From Nymphaea colorata (taxonomy: Eukaryota > Streptophyta > Magnoliopsida > Nymphaeales > Nymphaeaceae), in contig NC_045149.1 of assembly GCF_008831285.2 (NCBI RefSeq), positions 11,064,417 to 11,128,416 of the forward strand: a DNA stretch of 64,000 bases, written 5' to 3'. Under the pieces are notes generated by a model. It did no database searches, had not been told where the DNA came from, and saw nothing but the letters and a program-made list of their open reading frames with translations. The position numbers and the translations under genes are program-made. Positions 46,724 through 58,096 of the stretch are shown piece by piece. Positions within the stretch are counted from its first letter, which is position 1; each line of letters starts with the position of its first letter.

Positions 46724-49700
46724 ATGTAAAGCCCCGATTGTTTACCATATTTTTTTTTCTTTCAACACAATGCACCAATGAGTGACGACACAGCACATCA
46801 AAATAAAGCTGCACATTTTAAAACAACAATGGGTCAAATAATTTATTTATGCACAACAACTGTTCATGTGAAAGCAACTTTACATAGTTAAAATGGCCCC
46901 CATGAGAAAAATGGTTCAAAGACAAAACACTAATGTCTAACAAAAACAAGACATCAATAGATCAAAAACTTGATGTGCCAGCACGACTATGTACAAAAAG
47001 TCTCCAGTAGGTTATGAGTTGAGCCATTCTGATCAACCTTCTACCCCGTGTCCACCAAAACCTGAACAAGGAAAACGGAAGCTTGACCCTTCATATTATG
47101 ACAACAAACCAAATAAATCCTTGACCTTCTAGGATAAGTGCTTTGATTTAAGCCCAAACATACAAAGAAAATATAATCACTTTCATATGATGACATGCAT
47201 TCTCTTAAATAATCATTATAGTCCCTTTCATATTCCACAATATGTAGGAAGCTAACCAATTGTCACAAAGAATACACCTTATTAGTGGCATTCAATTCTT
47301 TCATATTTGATTCATTCACATTCGATTATTTAATTTACAGCTCCTGTTGGTGCAAAACACAGGCGCGTGCACACCACAACTGACCTCAAGCTGGAAGACT
47401 ACCTCTACGGTGGCTTGAAGTACTAAGGATCCGTACACAATGTAGAGGTACAACGTTCCGCTCAAGAAGAGTATTCCAAGAAGAGTTGTTTGTCTTTCAC
47501 TAGGACACACATGTTGGGAAGGTGGGAGTCCAATGCTCCAAGCACATCACACAATGATATCCAGGGCTTGCATCGAGCACAGGCAAGACTAGCGGTGACG
47601 GTGAAATGTATCCCAAACATATTGCCATAATCCACTGCCCTCAATTCAATTAATCTTTCTCAATTTATCAACAAGGACAAATTCACTTTGTGGTTGACTA
47701 AAGCACAAGGTTGGTTCACTTCATGAGTGTAATCGGACTCCAAACCACTTTTATAAAAATGTCATACATTCAGTTAGTACTCTTTGCTAACCGAACCACA
47801 CTCTAAGGGTACCTCTATGCATTCAGTCGATTCAATCACATTATTTCACAATTGAAATGCACATAAAATCTCATAATGGTCAATCCACACAAAAACTTCA
47901 CCCAACCACAGAGAGTAGCCATGATCCATGGTTGGCTTGTTGCTATTTTCAGCAAATATCAAGCTAGAATGCTCACTAATGCATAATTGGGTTCGAAGAG
48001 GTATTCGACTCGATATTCCATCTAAGTTGTCCCCAGAAGCTATAATTCCACCATGCATATGCTAGCCAGGGATCCTAATAACTTGCTCTTGGAAATGCGA
48101 AAGACAGTTCATATTTAGTACCAGGTAGGGATTTACCTCGAATGTCGTCATACCTTTCCACAAACACCATAAATCACCTTGAGCACTAGATCATGTCGCT
48201 CTGGTATGCTTGATGCTCGTAGTCTACATGAAGAAACTCAAAACAATAAGTTTTTCATATATTTTGCTCAAAAAATCTATTAAGGTAAGAAATAGGACTA
48301 TCAAGTCAAATGTTGTCGATCCTAGAAAGTGTCGAGATGTTGAATCTGCTAGTAGGACCTTCCTTTAAGTGTTTCCATACTTACAAGGTCGTAATAAACC
48401 AATCTCAACACCAAGTCTCCCATTCAGCCAATGAGTTTTATACTTCTCAACTCACCTTATAGTCAAGGCTCGAAAGGAAATCTCAAGTATAGTTTTGACT
48501 TGACAGTTCACACTAAGTTATCAGCAGTTACGAGTTGCCATCTAGCAACATATACACATTTATACATATATGTTATTTACTTCATGGGGTCCCTTTTGCT
48601 TAACCGGTGCACGTTCATAAGAGCCTTCGTCCACTTTACATCAAACATGATTTACCCCCAGTTCGTCGATCGCAAGTATAACCTCATATTACTAACCACA
48701 GTTTACACTTACAACTTGCTAGCCCCAATCAACTATGGGGCGCACAACTGGGGTCACTAAGCATGAATCTTTCCTAAGAAATTACTAAGTTCATATCAAT
48801 TAATTAGACACCGAATTCTAGACGGCTAACAATCTATTAAGGCATCACCAATGCACTTAAGCTTATCTATCAACAATCCAATTATGATGCAATACTAGTC
48901 TACAAGCAAGATCATACAACTAATCAAATCAGCTAGAAAATAGCATTTCTTTCGCGCCCTATTGTATGACCAACTATAATAACTTGTACATTCAGTCTTC
49001 TATCAAATTGTAAATTTAACATGCAAGTCAACTTAAGTACTCTCTCCTCACATGCATTGCAATATCCAACAAAAGATAACATGGATCAATGCCTTGTTAA
49101 AATAGTCCTAAACCTCCTTGATATTATAAAAATCTATACCGTTCTCCCTAAACATTTTAAATATAAGTCCAACATGCTGGAAAGATCATCATCTACATTT
49201 TTGGGGTAAATATTCATTAAAATTAGATTTTCTCAGCTGTGCTCACCCTTCCTATGACACCCCAGCTAACATAGGCATCCCTAGCAGCTATAGTGAATGC
49301 TTGGCCAACTGCCAAAACCGGAAGGCAGTCAGTTGCCACCACTCTCAACTTCTCTATTTGTTAGGAAAATTAGGAAATCATATTCCCCAAACTACAACAA
49401 CCCACCATGATCAGCAAGAGAACGAGAGTGACCATACGAAAGAGAGGGAGAAGTCTGACATGAGGGGGAGAGAGTAATGTCAGATAATAGAGTAATACTG
49501 TGCGTTTTGAGAGGGTACATACAAAATAAAAAGAGGGAGGGAGCATGTGGAAAAGAGAGAGAAGATAGGAGAGGGAGGCGAAGAAATAGGAATGAACTTA
49601 GTTGAGCTCGGATAAACAAAGACTAGAAGGGAGAGACCTTAGGAGATAGTGTAGGAGAGTGAGTGGGTGAGTGAGAGAGAGCCATAGAAAAAACAAAAGA

Positions 49701-50129
49701 GAGCATAGAGAAACTATGACAGCAGAAGAGTGAAAACAAAGGAAGATAGTGAGGGAGAGAAAGCTCAGGAGATTGAGACAAGAAGTGCAGAGAGAGGGGG
49801 AGAGTTTAGGTAAGCAATGGAAAGAAATTGAGAGAACGAGGGAGAGAGAAAAGAAAGCGTTGTTACCATTTTTTACGCCTCCTTTTTCCTCTATTCTCTT
49901 CCTCAACCTCTTCTGTTTCTTCTTCTACGGCTCATCCTCCTCCTTTGTCCTTCTTCTTGCTCACTTCTTCCTTCTCCCTTCTCTGTTTCTTTTTCTCCAT
50001 TGCTATACCCCAAAGCACCAAGAGTGATAGAGCCCTCAGTCGTCGAGCTCCTCTCAAGACGACAAAGGTCTCGGGCCATGCCTGGAACCTATTTCAGACC
50101 CAACCACACCTGCTGCACAAAAATATCAC
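46724..50129 (-). mobile_element. probable long 3' LTR of a Ty3/gypsy (Del/Tekay-like) element
   Basis: On the minus strand, after the integrase end, a purine tract (TTAAGGGAG, about 50140-50150) precedes TGTGATATTTTTGTGC (50129 downward), a usual LTR start. About 3.4 kb further, the minus strand reads CGGGGCTTTACA (46724-46735), a usual gypsy LTR end. LTRs of this length are known in the Del/Tekay lineage. The interval has no other gene; it contains purine-rich GA text (49420-49860) and short frames. The second LTR is absent, so the pairing cannot be confirmed. A 5-bp duplication cannot be tested. Confidence 0.4.
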
Positions 50130-50149
50130 ATGTATCCTAACTCCCTTAA

Positions 50150-50987
50150 TAAATTTTGTCCTCGAAATTTAGAACATACCTCATTGTGAGAACAAGTGCT
50201 GGTACTTCTTTTGCGTGACAGCCTCGAGTTTCCTTGTGCACTGTTTCAACCAAGGGTGTTGTCATTCTTCCTTCATTGGAGAAATCCTCTTTGTGCGAAG
50301 TACTTGTTCTCTTTGATCCACAATTTTGATGGGTTTTGCTTCCATCATCAAATCATTTTGCACCTGAACACTTTGAAAATCAATCACATGTGATGGATCT
50401 GGCACACACTTTTGATGCATGAAGACCTGAAAAACGTCGTGAACATGACTCAACTCTCATAGTAGCACCAATCTACATGCATCTCTCACTTTCTCTAATA
50501 TGCAATATACCTCGGGTTCAACTTTCCCTCAATACTAACTCGAAAAACGTCCTTAATAGATTAACTTTTAAAAAACACATGATCACCAACCTCAAATGCC
50601 AACCCTCTACACCAAATATTAGCATAACTCTTCTATCAACTCTGAGCTGTCAATCACTTCTTCTTTATCAACTATACTTGGTTCGTATAATGCTACAAAA
50701 CCAAAGGGTTTTCGATCTATTTATCATTGGTCAAATAAGTTTGCAATTTGTAATGCCTATAATGCCTTAAAAGGTGTCATCCCAGTGTTAGAGTGATAAC
50801 TATTGTTATATGCAAACTCTACCAATTTCACATATCTATACTATGTTCCTTTCTAGTCTATAATACAAGCACGTCATGTCCTCCAAGGTTTGGATGGTCC
50901 TTTCAGACTGCCCATTTGTTTGGGGGTGAAATCTTGTGCTTAGCTTACACTTGATACCCAATGGCATTTGTAGTTGCCCCAAAGACC
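50150..50987 (-). pseudogene. Ty3/gypsy integrase C-terminal part
   Basis: The minus strand begins KVFGATTNAIG and then LSTRFHPQTNGQSERTIQTL at about 50945-50880. This is the end of the catalytic core, including the glutamate of the DDE triad (QSE). Later pieces read RRVMLIFGVEGWHLRLVI and KVCARS..., and an open stretch at 50262-50453 holds QKCVPDPSHVIDFQSVQVQ and DQREQVLRTKRI, the integrase C-terminal region of Del/Tekay-type elements. Multiple frameshifts and stops occur. The upstream side ends abruptly at about 50987, where FRS-like sequence starts with no spacer. Confidence 0.85.
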
Positions 50988-50989
50988 TT

Positions 50990-52145
50990 AAGCATTGTAA
51001 AATATGTAAGTGTCGGTTTCATCATGGAACCACATTCCTACTGTAGGAACTTCACCAATTCCCACACATGCATATGCAATATTATCGTTCATTAATTCAT
51101 AGGGACAATCATTGGGAAACATGTTTTCCTGTAAGCATTAAGTTGTAGGCAATGAACACTGATTTTCTTCGTCATATTCACATTCTTCTACTGCCGAATC
51201 AGATTGTTTACTGCTGCTTTCAAAGGATGATGAAAGGGATACAACCAAGCTATTTGTAGTGCATGAGAATCAATGGTTAAGATCACACACATCAGAAAAG
51301 TGCAATGCAGTGAGTGAGAGTTGAGATAAGTTGTGCGATAATGTGGCATAAGTATGAGCGATAATATGTGTACGACAAAATAATAATAGCGTTTGCGACC
51401 GTATTGGAGAAAGTGTATGTGGTGAGTGTGTGAACCGTAGATAGATTCATCACTGACCACCTATGTGATAATATGTGGGATAGTGTCGTACCTATTGGCT
51501 GTATGTTTTCTTCTTGTGTGCAAGTAGCATTGAGCTTCATAGAGAGTGGAAGCACTCATTTGATTTCTTCAAGGTGTCCATCCGTCAAAAAAAAAATTGA
51601 ACCCTGCAAAATACATTGGCATTGTAAAAATATCAAATGCACACAAAAAAATGAAATGATCAACTGTGATTGGGGGAACATATATATTCACTTCTACCTT
51701 GCTTTTTTTGTCTCATTCCTCACCCACGAGCTCTACAGCTGTTCTTTTCTTTTTTTCTTTCCAACCTTCTCACGATTTCTGCTTGATCACCAAATTTTCT
51801 TCAGTCTGAGTTTTACATAACAAGCCAAAGGATAAAACATGAAAATACAATTAGTTTTGTGCATCGATGCACTAAAAGGGGATGACCAACTTGTCTTCAG
51901 CTCGAGTTTTGCATAACAAGGCAGAGGGAATTATAGGAAAACGTATGTTCTATGCATTCGTACACTAAAAGGGCATTAAGGTCAAGACGATAAATTCTTC
52001 TTTTTATTGTGTTTGTACACCAAAAGGCATTTAAGTTAACGCAATAAATTCTATCTTTAATTGATGACAATATTGGAACCTAATTTAAAATATCTGATAC
52101 CACGTGGCAGCATCATAAGGTTGTGCATGGAACTTTCGTACACAC
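50990..52145 (-). pseudogene. FAR1/FRS-like gene fragment, copy 3 (with upstream region)
   Basis: The minus strand at 51046-50992 reads VGMWFHDETDTYIFYNA, the start of the FAR1 domain. It is preceded (51230-51100) by SSSFESSSKQSDSAVEE and an acidic stretch, matching copy 1 at 31.3-32.3 kb. Homology with copy 1 continues through the region upstream of the coding part, to about 52145 (for example the paired TTGACCTxAATGxCCTTTT phrases). The domain stops after YIFYNA, where the gypsy integrase text begins. That junction suggests that the retroelement inserted there or that a deletion fused the two. Confidence 0.72.
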
Positions 52146-52211
52146 ACCTAGCTCTCCTTCCTATCTCTAACCTCTCCTTTTCTCTCTATCTATTGTATGC
52201 TAACATCACGT

Positions 52212-52800
52212 GATGGGGTAGCTACAGGTGCTGAAAGCGCTGGATGTGACCAAGACACAGTTGTACCACTTCACGGCCATCGTCATCGCCGGTATGGGTT
52301 TCTACACCAATGCCTATGACGTTTTCTCCATTTTCATCGTTACAAAGCTCCTTGGATGCATTTACTATGAAGATTGCAGAAAACCAGACCACCCAAAATT
52401 GGTTCCCCCAATGTCAATGCCGCTGTGAATGGCATTGCCTCTTTGGCACTCTTGCAGGTCACCTCTTATTTGACTGGCTGATCGACAAGATGTGGAGTAA
52501 GAGGGTGTACGGAATCACCTTCATCCTTAGGTTTGCTTGCTCCATCTTTATCGGCCTGTCCTTTGGGAAGTCCGCCAAGGCTGTCTATGCTTCTTTCGAT
52601 TTTGGATGAGCTTCAACATCGGTAGGGACTACCCACTCTCCACCACCATCATGTCCGAGTATGCCAACAAGAAGACCACAGAGACCTTCATAGCCGCTAT
52701 CTTGGGCATTTAAGTTTTGGGCATCCTGATCGGCAGGATCGTCTTCATCGTTGTCTCAGCCGCATTCATGAACCGTGAACCTCTGCAAGAAAGAAAGCCC
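52212..52800 (+). pseudogene. PHT1 phosphate transporter pseudogene, 5' half
   Basis: From ATG at 52212 the plus strand has a stop at the third codon, then [17 protein letters not shown] and [18 protein letters not shown], clear PHT1 text. The aspartate of TDAYD is asparagine here. A frameshift lies near 52415, after which AAVNGIA, GTLAGHLLFDWLIDKM and KRVYGITFIL follow. A further frameshift near 52600 leads to the signature as [19 protein letters not shown]. It corresponds to the first 190 or so residues of the family. The text is not especially close to the intact gene at 11.4 kb, so it came from another PHT1 member. The hAT element at 52801 splits it; the continuation is at 58070. Confidence 0.92.
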
Positions 52801-53148
52801 TAGGGGTGAACAACGAGTCAAGCTACTCGAGCTCGACTCATTAAAGCTCGGTTCGTAAACAAGTTTGAACCGAGTAATTTGCTTAACGAGTCAACTCGTT
52901 CAAATAATCGAGTCAAGTTCAAGTTTTCTGATTTCAGACTGTTAAAGCTCTACTCGGGTCGATTAATGATGTGTAGCGCCCAACTCGTTTCTTAATTAAA
53001 AAATCGGTTTCGGAATCCTTTGTCTCGGTTTGCCATTTTGTTCTCAATTGTTTCAAAAATGTTTTCCCCCCAATGTAGAAACCTTTATTTGTAAGAAAGC
53101 CCTTCACCCTTCAATTTCAAATGGTTTCAAGCAAGGCACCGCCGCTTT

Positions 53149-53460
53149 GATCTCCCCTTGTTGATCAGGACTGTCGGCGTTGGGTTCTGCCATTCCAGTG
53201 AACCTGGTGGAACACCGGCAGCTCTCTCGTCGCAATGAGCTAGTGAGTACCTCTTTGCCCTTTTGTTCTCTCTATCGTATCAAAATTTTGTTCCCCAAAT
53301 GAAACCCTCATAAGTTTGTTACTCTGCATCATCCTTCAAGGTTTCAGGTGAGCACCGCCGCCTTCAACCGATCTCCCCTTGTTGTCGAGGACCGTCGGCA
53401 TCGGGTTACGCCTTTCCAGTGACCCTGGTAGAACATTGGCAGCTCTCTCATTGCAGGTAG
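53149..53460. repeat. internal tandem duplication in the hAT element, 221-bp offset
   Basis: GATCTCCCCTTGTTG followed by ACxGTCGGC, TTCCAGTGA and GGCAGCTCTCTC occurs at 53149-53237 and 53370-53458 in the same order. Confidence 0.85.
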
Positions 53461-55396
53461 ATATGATACGATTGTAACGTTGAAGCTTCATTCATCATAT
53501 AGATAGATGATTGTGATTTGTGGGTTACTCCTCTCCTTATGTTTCTTCCTTGAGCATTTGTCTATCTGTCATGTCTCTGAACCATTTTCATGTGGTTAGA
53601 AAAGAGATTAGTTGGTGATGTTTTATTGGAATGAAGCTCTCTCTCTCTATCTGCTATTAAATTTCTATGCGTTTAGCCATTATGTTTCTTGAAGTCTCCT
53701 CTCTGGTGTCTTATATGAGAAATGAGTAAAACAGTCCCAAAATGAGACCGGCTTTTCAAGTCTCTTTCCCTGCCAAGGATTCACCAATCTCGTGAATATA
53801 CTTGCAATGGAACTTAATGGAAGGTTAACCCGTAACATGCATGAGAGAATGAGGTTTTAGGTTGCTACACTGCCATTACATTTTACATCAATCCTGAATT
53901 ATTTTATTGTCAGCAGTCTTACCATGCTGCCAATGTTCGCGAACGTCACTTGTTGGCTATGTTAGTTGCCACCTACCATTGCAAAAGGGAAATTATAAGA
54001 GCTCAGTGGAAAGCCTAGCAGAAGGTCAACCATCAGACTCTTAGAGGCAGAACCAATAGTATTCGAGCAAGATTAGAGGAAAACAGGCAATACTATGTAA
54101 TCTACTTTCTTGCTTGAGGCACAGAAAGTGGCTTACTCACCATGTCGCGAAAACAGATAGTGGAAGATTACTAGGCTGTAATCAAGATCAATAGATAAAT
54201 TCTATGCAATCAAGATCAACACTTCATGCTAAAGTATGACACTTAAACATGATATCTAAATATAGTTGATTTGAGCTAATTTTATTTGCATGGTGGATCT
54301 GTTCATTTTGCAGGACCAACAGAACTTGCTATCTCAGAAAAGTCAGTCTCAAAGTGAACCTGTCAAAATCACACTACATGATTTCTTAGCTTGCAAGTTG
54401 TTCTGAGTCCTTTGGTTTTTCCATGTTTAGTTTCTCTTTATAGTTATGTTACCTAACAAAGGTATCATATGAATCAGGATACTTGTTACAATCTTAATTG
54501 TGTAATTCTCATGGAGAGACAGAGTGACAGATATTAGTTTCTGGATCAGCATGTCATTAACTACTTGGATATTTATGTTGTCTGACTTCTTTTTTATCTT
54601 ACAATGGTTGTATAACATCAGCTGAGACTGTGATGCTTCAACAGCAGTGCTTGCAAGAGTTTCTTTCTCCTTTATAATCAAAGAAAAAGTCTGTTATAGT
54701 TTTTGTGTCACCTCAATCAAGAGCATCATTAGCAAACCAAGGTTTCTATCGCAGCCGAAAGCAAACCAAGGTTCTTTTTTTTAGTTAATTTCTCATTGCA
54801 AAGATTCTTTCAGAGGTTCCAACTATTTTGTCTAGGCTTATTTGTTTCATGCAACAACATATAATTTGTACTTAGTTTGCAACTAAACATGTTTGCAATA
54901 CTATAGCAAGGAACTTCTTAAGTTAGTGGAGTCAACACTCTCAAAGGGTGCTCGACCAAGTGGCCAAAGAAAGGTTTCTGATTCTATTGGTGAGTCTTTT
55001 TTTCTTACCATATCTGGTTATTTAGCTACCTGTTAATTATTTGAACACTTCATCTACAAGCTCCCCGACCAAGAGGTGAGTATTGTTACTAAATATGACA
55101 GTCAAGAACTTTAGCATTTCATGAATAAGATTTCATATTCTCTTAGATTGAAATGTGTTTCCGTCAAATTTCATGTTCAAATAGGAGAATAGCTTGAGCA
55201 GAAGGGAAAATTACTTGTTTGAAGAATGATAAATTTAGAAAGAAATATAACTGATAAGGGCAAGCAAGTATGTGATTCGAGACAAAGCTCAGATGATGTC
55301 TCAATCAGAGTACATTTCTCTAATGAAACTCCTATGGATTCGTAAGACACTGAAAATGAAGGAGTTTCAATAGATGCTCATGGAGCACGTGTAAGT

Positions 55397-56199
55397 GGTG
55401 CAAGAAGATCAAGAGCAAAGACTTCTACAATATGGAATGATTTTGACGAGTTAATTATAAATTGTATGAAAAAAAGAAAATGTAAGTACTGCAGTACACT
55501 ATTTATGATAAGTACAGGAGGATCTACATCATCAATGAGAAGACACAAATGTTTGACACGTTTTGCTAACAAAAAGCAAGCGATTTTAAGTTTTAATCTC
55601 GAAATACTTCAGATGTCACGAAGAAGCTTATAGAAATGGGTTCCAACTTCGATGCTCAATCCATAAGAGAGATAATTGCAAAATTAGTGGCAATAAAGCA
55701 GAAGTGGAAATGATAAAACAATCTTTACAAGATGTTTATGAAACTTACATTCAAAGAAATGAAGTAGATGCCAACATTTCTACCATATCAACTAATTCCT
55801 TCAGTATTCAAGGTCGAGAGACTCGAGACACACCACGCGGTGGAAGAAAGCTATTTTTTAAGTTCGTAGGTAAAGCTGAGAATGTTGCTTTTCAAGTCAC
55901 CAAATCTGAGATAGACACATATTTGGAGGATTGATTGATTAAGCATGACGATAATGGTGATGAAGATTCTTTTAATATTTTGTAATGGTGGGAGGATAAA
56001 GAATCCAAGTATCAAATTCTTTCACAAATGGCATGTGATCTGTTGTCAATTCCAATAACTTCTATTGCTTCAGAAAAAACTTTTAGTACAAGAGGTCGCA
56101 TTCTTAATGATAGTTGTAGTTCATTGATACCAAAAACAATTGAAGGTTTGGTTTGTTTGGATAATTGTGTAAAGAATGCTGGATGCATGAAGTGTTAAC
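55397..56199 (+). pseudogene. hAT transposase remnant: BED finger and dimerisation domain, no catalytic core
   Basis: From 55397 the plus strand reads TSTIWNDFDELI, then CKYCSTLF and STSSMRRHKC, a BED-type zinc finger (W, C-x2-C, H-x-C) at about 55420-55560. From 55704 a frame runs to 55934 (through KLFFKFVGKAENVAF). After one stop and a small gap, DLLSIPITSIASEKTFSTRG and a following RILNDSCSSLIPKTIEGLV piece (about 56040-56160) give the hAT C-terminal dimerisation domain, ending at a stop near 56199. Intact hAT transposases have about 650-700 residues; here the finger and the C-terminal domain are only about 50-150 bp apart. The RNase H-like catalytic core with its DDE residues is deleted. 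No transposase activity is possible. Confidence 0.9.
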
Positions 56200-56521
56200 A
56201 AAAGTAAGTACTGGAACAAATTGTATTCATTAAATATTTTATGAATCATTTGTTAATTGACTATATGTATTTCTTTCAGGTTGAGGATGAATCAAGTGAA
56301 TATGTATCATTAGAATGATTCAAGTTGCCTCTTGGTAATGCTTGTTTTTTCTCTTTTTTTGTTTTCTTCTTTTCTTGATCTAATGTGATCTTAGTGTCTG
56401 TTTTTGTTGTCTCTTGCAGTTTTCTACTTTGATGTCAAATGTTCATGACTGTGTGAAGAGCTTCTGTACATGTATGTAACCTGAATTACCTGAAGAGCTT
56501 CTGCGGGCGTGCATGTATGTA

Positions 56522-56566
56522 GTTCTCTCTCTCTCTCTCTCTTTCTCACTCTCTCTCTCTCTCTCT
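56522..56566. repeat. (CT)n microsatellite
   Basis: Two CT runs separated by TTCTCA, inside the hAT element. Confidence 0.95.
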
Positions 56567-57000
56567 CAGCCTGATTGGCAATCAAGCCTCTTGGCCCTGA
56601 CCTGGTAACAAGATTGAACAGGCAGATGCTGGTAAGCAAGGTAGCTCTAGCCTACTAAAGGCTGGGCCTGCATTTTTTTTGAACTTTCTATCAGAATGCA
56701 TGGCTGTGCTTGGTCAGCAACCTTTGAGAAGCAGTTTAAGGATGTCTTGACTGCGAGGACTGAGGTTGAGGCTCATGGACTTTGGTGGTCTTAACTATAT
56801 CTTCTGTTACTTAAGAAGTCCCTAAGCATTATGTTTTCCTTGCAGAATCTAAAGGCTCATGAATCTAGGTGACAAATTTTCATATCTCAACATTTCTTGA
56901 TGTCTCTTTATTTGTTTCCTGTTATCAGCCTTTCTCTTTGTTTTTTCTGAACAGATTATCTTCAAGTGGAGTCTCAAATGGAAGCCAGCTGAGGCATAAA

Positions 57001-57330
57001 AGAAGAGCCTATGTTTATGGTGAACTTGCATAGCACAGAAACACTAAAATATCTGCATGTGGATGGGAAGGATGGCTCAAAGACATATTAAACCCATTGA
57101 GTTGATGTTCTCTGCAAAAGAATTTGCATTTAAATATTTTCTTTGTTGGGATAAAAAAAAGCTACAAAGAAGAGCCTATGTTTATGGTGAACTTGCTTAG
57201 CACAGGTACACAGAAATATCTGCATGTAGATGGGCAGTATGGCTCTGAGACACTATTAAACCCATTGAGTTGATGTTCTCTACAAAGGAATTTGCATTTA
57301 AATATTCTCTTCGTCGGTATCAAGAAAATT
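57001..57330. repeat. two-copy tandem repeat, 167-bp unit, in the hAT element
   Basis: AGAAGAGCCTATGTTTATGG starts at 57001 and 57168. Both copies carry AACCCATTGAGTTGATGTTC and end in TTTGCATTTAAATATT. Copies differ at about one base in ten. Confidence 0.92.
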
Positions 57331-57577
57331 GTTTGCTAGGTTAATTTAGAAGAAAAGACGGATGAATTTTGTGTCATAGTATCATTTTCCAGCAGAAAGG
57401 GAAAATGTAGAATCCAGCTGATGTCTTCAACTGTTGAATCGTCTCCAGCACCTTTATAAGGTCCAATGACAAGCGGCTAGGCCCTCTGGCCTCTAGAGGA
57501 GAAAGCCGCTACCTTTGGAGATGTTACTCTTCCCACCACTGTATCGGGTGAGCTCAACTTTGCAAATGGGTTCTTGT

Positions 57578-57579
57578 CA

Positions 57580-57626
<47 letters not shown>

Positions 57627-57678
57627 TATATATATATATGTGTGTGTATATATACACACACACATATATATATATCAG
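57578..57678. repeat. (TA)n/(CA)n microsatellite
   Basis: Alternating TA and CA/TG runs of about 100 bases near the right end of the hAT element. Confidence 0.95.
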
Positions 57679-58069
57679 TTAAACAGCGGAATCTTATATT
57701 AATGAAGCATCTCCAAGAATATAACATATCTGTAACACAACTTGATTAGCAAAAGTAGAAGATTAAGCCGGGAAAAAAATAAATCCCCACCATGATGACA
57801 TAATATAGTTATACGATGAGTATCAAACGCGTTTGTCGAGCCTTAATTGAGTCAAGCTCGAGCTCAGCAAGTAACGATGAGTATCAAACGAGTTTGTCGA
57901 GCCTTAATCAAGTCAAGCTTGAGCTCAACATGTGACTGCCGAGTCAAGCTCGAGCTGCTGTTGTTGAGCTATTCTCAAGCTCGAGCCGAGTCGAGCTTAA
58001 GGTTTCCTTTAGTTGAGCCGAGTTCGAGCTGACTGAACTTGGGCTCAACTCGGCTCGTGTTCACCCCTA

Positions 58070-58096
58070 GAAAGCCCTATTGGCTCGACTGTCCCT
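58070..58096 (+). pseudogene. PHT1 pseudogene, continuation after the hAT element
   Basis: When one copy of the 8-bp duplication is disregarded, the text on the two sides of the transposon joins into SPIGSTVP followed by a stop. The PHT1 family has PxGSTVPQADYVWR at this place, just after the sixth membrane segment. The match ends within a few codons, and a purine-rich stretch follows. Confidence 0.75.

Larger units (their letters stand above)
52801..58069 (+). mobile_element. hAT transposon, 5269 bp, with 8-bp target duplication
   Basis: The left end is TAGGGGTGAACAACGAG and the right end CTCGTGTTCACCCCTA, forming a terminal inverted repeat of TAGGGGTGAACA. The flanks are identical: GAAAGCCC at 52793-52800 and again at 58070-58077. 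Subterminal zones (52801-52960, 57830-58050) are full of GAGTCAAGCTCGAGCT-type motifs, the binding-site-like repeats common in hAT ends. Inside are two internal duplications (53149/53370 and 57001/57168), (CT)n and (TA)n/(CA)n runs, and a transposase remnant at 55397-56199. It is inserted in a PHT1 pseudogene. It shares ends with the element at 43875-45293. Confidence 0.93.

Noticed and set aside
49598-49906. Open frames rich in S, L and F or R and E
   Set aside because: They come from GA/CT-rich low-complexity sequence and have no domain.
57477-57665. Minus-strand frame with YIYI repeats
   Set aside because: TA/CA microsatellite translation.
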